Source: Escarpia spicata
Taxonomy: Eukaryota; Annelida; Polychaeta; Sabellida; Siboglinidae
Reading direction: 5' to 3'
DNA length: 64,000 nt
Assembly (NCBI GenBank): GCA_963995525.1
Contig: OZ023205.1
Location: forward strand, 40,477,379-40,541,378
Shown here: one piece after another, positions 63,966 to 64,000 of the stretch
Layout: each line of letters starts with the position of its first letter
Numbering within the stretch: position 1 is the stretch's first letter
The notes under the pieces: model-generated
The model's input: only the letters and a program-made list of their open reading frames with translations
Told to the model about the DNA's origin: nothing
Database searches by the model: none
Made by a program: the position numbers and the translations under genes

Positions 63966-64000
63966 AAATCTTGTTAAATCTAATCCCTTTGTGTAGGACC

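Overview
This is animal nuclear DNA, AT-rich and intron-dominated, with two spliced protein genes buried in transposable elements. Canonical GT/AG introns, metazoan gene families (secernin, DEG/ENaC channel) and the mix of Ty3/Gypsy, CR1/L2-type LINE, PIF/Harbinger, hAT, pogo and gag-like retroelement debris point to an invertebrate, most likely marine (mollusc, annelid, brachiopod or basal deuterostome). I cannot name the species. No tRNA, rRNA, CRISPR or prokaryotic signal was found.

Gene 1 (+ strand, coding 4965-44192) is a secernin (peptidase C69 family). The coding exons are 4965-5120, 37574-37761, then either 38179-38390 (3a) or 40121-40320 (3b), then 42425-42658 and 43681-44192. Intron 1 is 32.5 kb and holds most of the mobile elements. 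Exons 3a and 3b are diverged copies of the same exon with identical phases. Splicing in both gives an immediate stop and skipping both shifts the frame, so they look mutually exclusive. The two predicted isoforms are 433 and 429 aa.

Gene 2 (- strand, coding 55449-48076) is a nine-exon DEG/ENaC/ASIC-type sodium channel of 929 aa. It has the N-terminal His-Gly motif, TM1, the FPAVTICN motif, the cysteine-rich extracellular domain and a GAS selectivity filter before TM2. A single 1.5-kb exon adds roughly 450 extra extracellular residues, with eight N-glycosylation sequons, between the Cys-rich domain and TM2. I do not recognise this insert.

Mobile and repetitive layers, left to right: L2/Rex1-like and other LINE remnants (5.3-8.2 kb); a 630-bp hAT MITE (6969-7598); a multi-copy duplicated array (about 9.7-19.1 kb) interrupted by a decayed Ty3/Gypsy element with 152-bp LTRs (12841-17222); an 88-bp minisatellite; a Harbinger scrap (20.4 kb); a minus-strand gag-like ORF whose zinc-knuckle segment has become a ten-copy 59-bp minisatellite, with an SGNH-hydrolase ORF upstream (22.8-26.1 kb); a pogo/Tigger-type transposase pseudogene (27.5-29.5 kb); 33-bp and about 104-bp tandem repeats (30.9-31.7 kb); an internally deleted LTR element with perfect 5-bp TSD (31836-33282); a PIF/Harbinger element with TTA TSD and a divergent MADF ORF (33890-35722); a long foldback element (40.5-41.35 kb); a second, LTR-less Gypsy pseudogene (56.1-60.25 kb); large microsatellites (55.0, 61.9 kb); and a 5'-truncated CR1/Jockey-type LINE at the right edge (62.8-63.96 kb).
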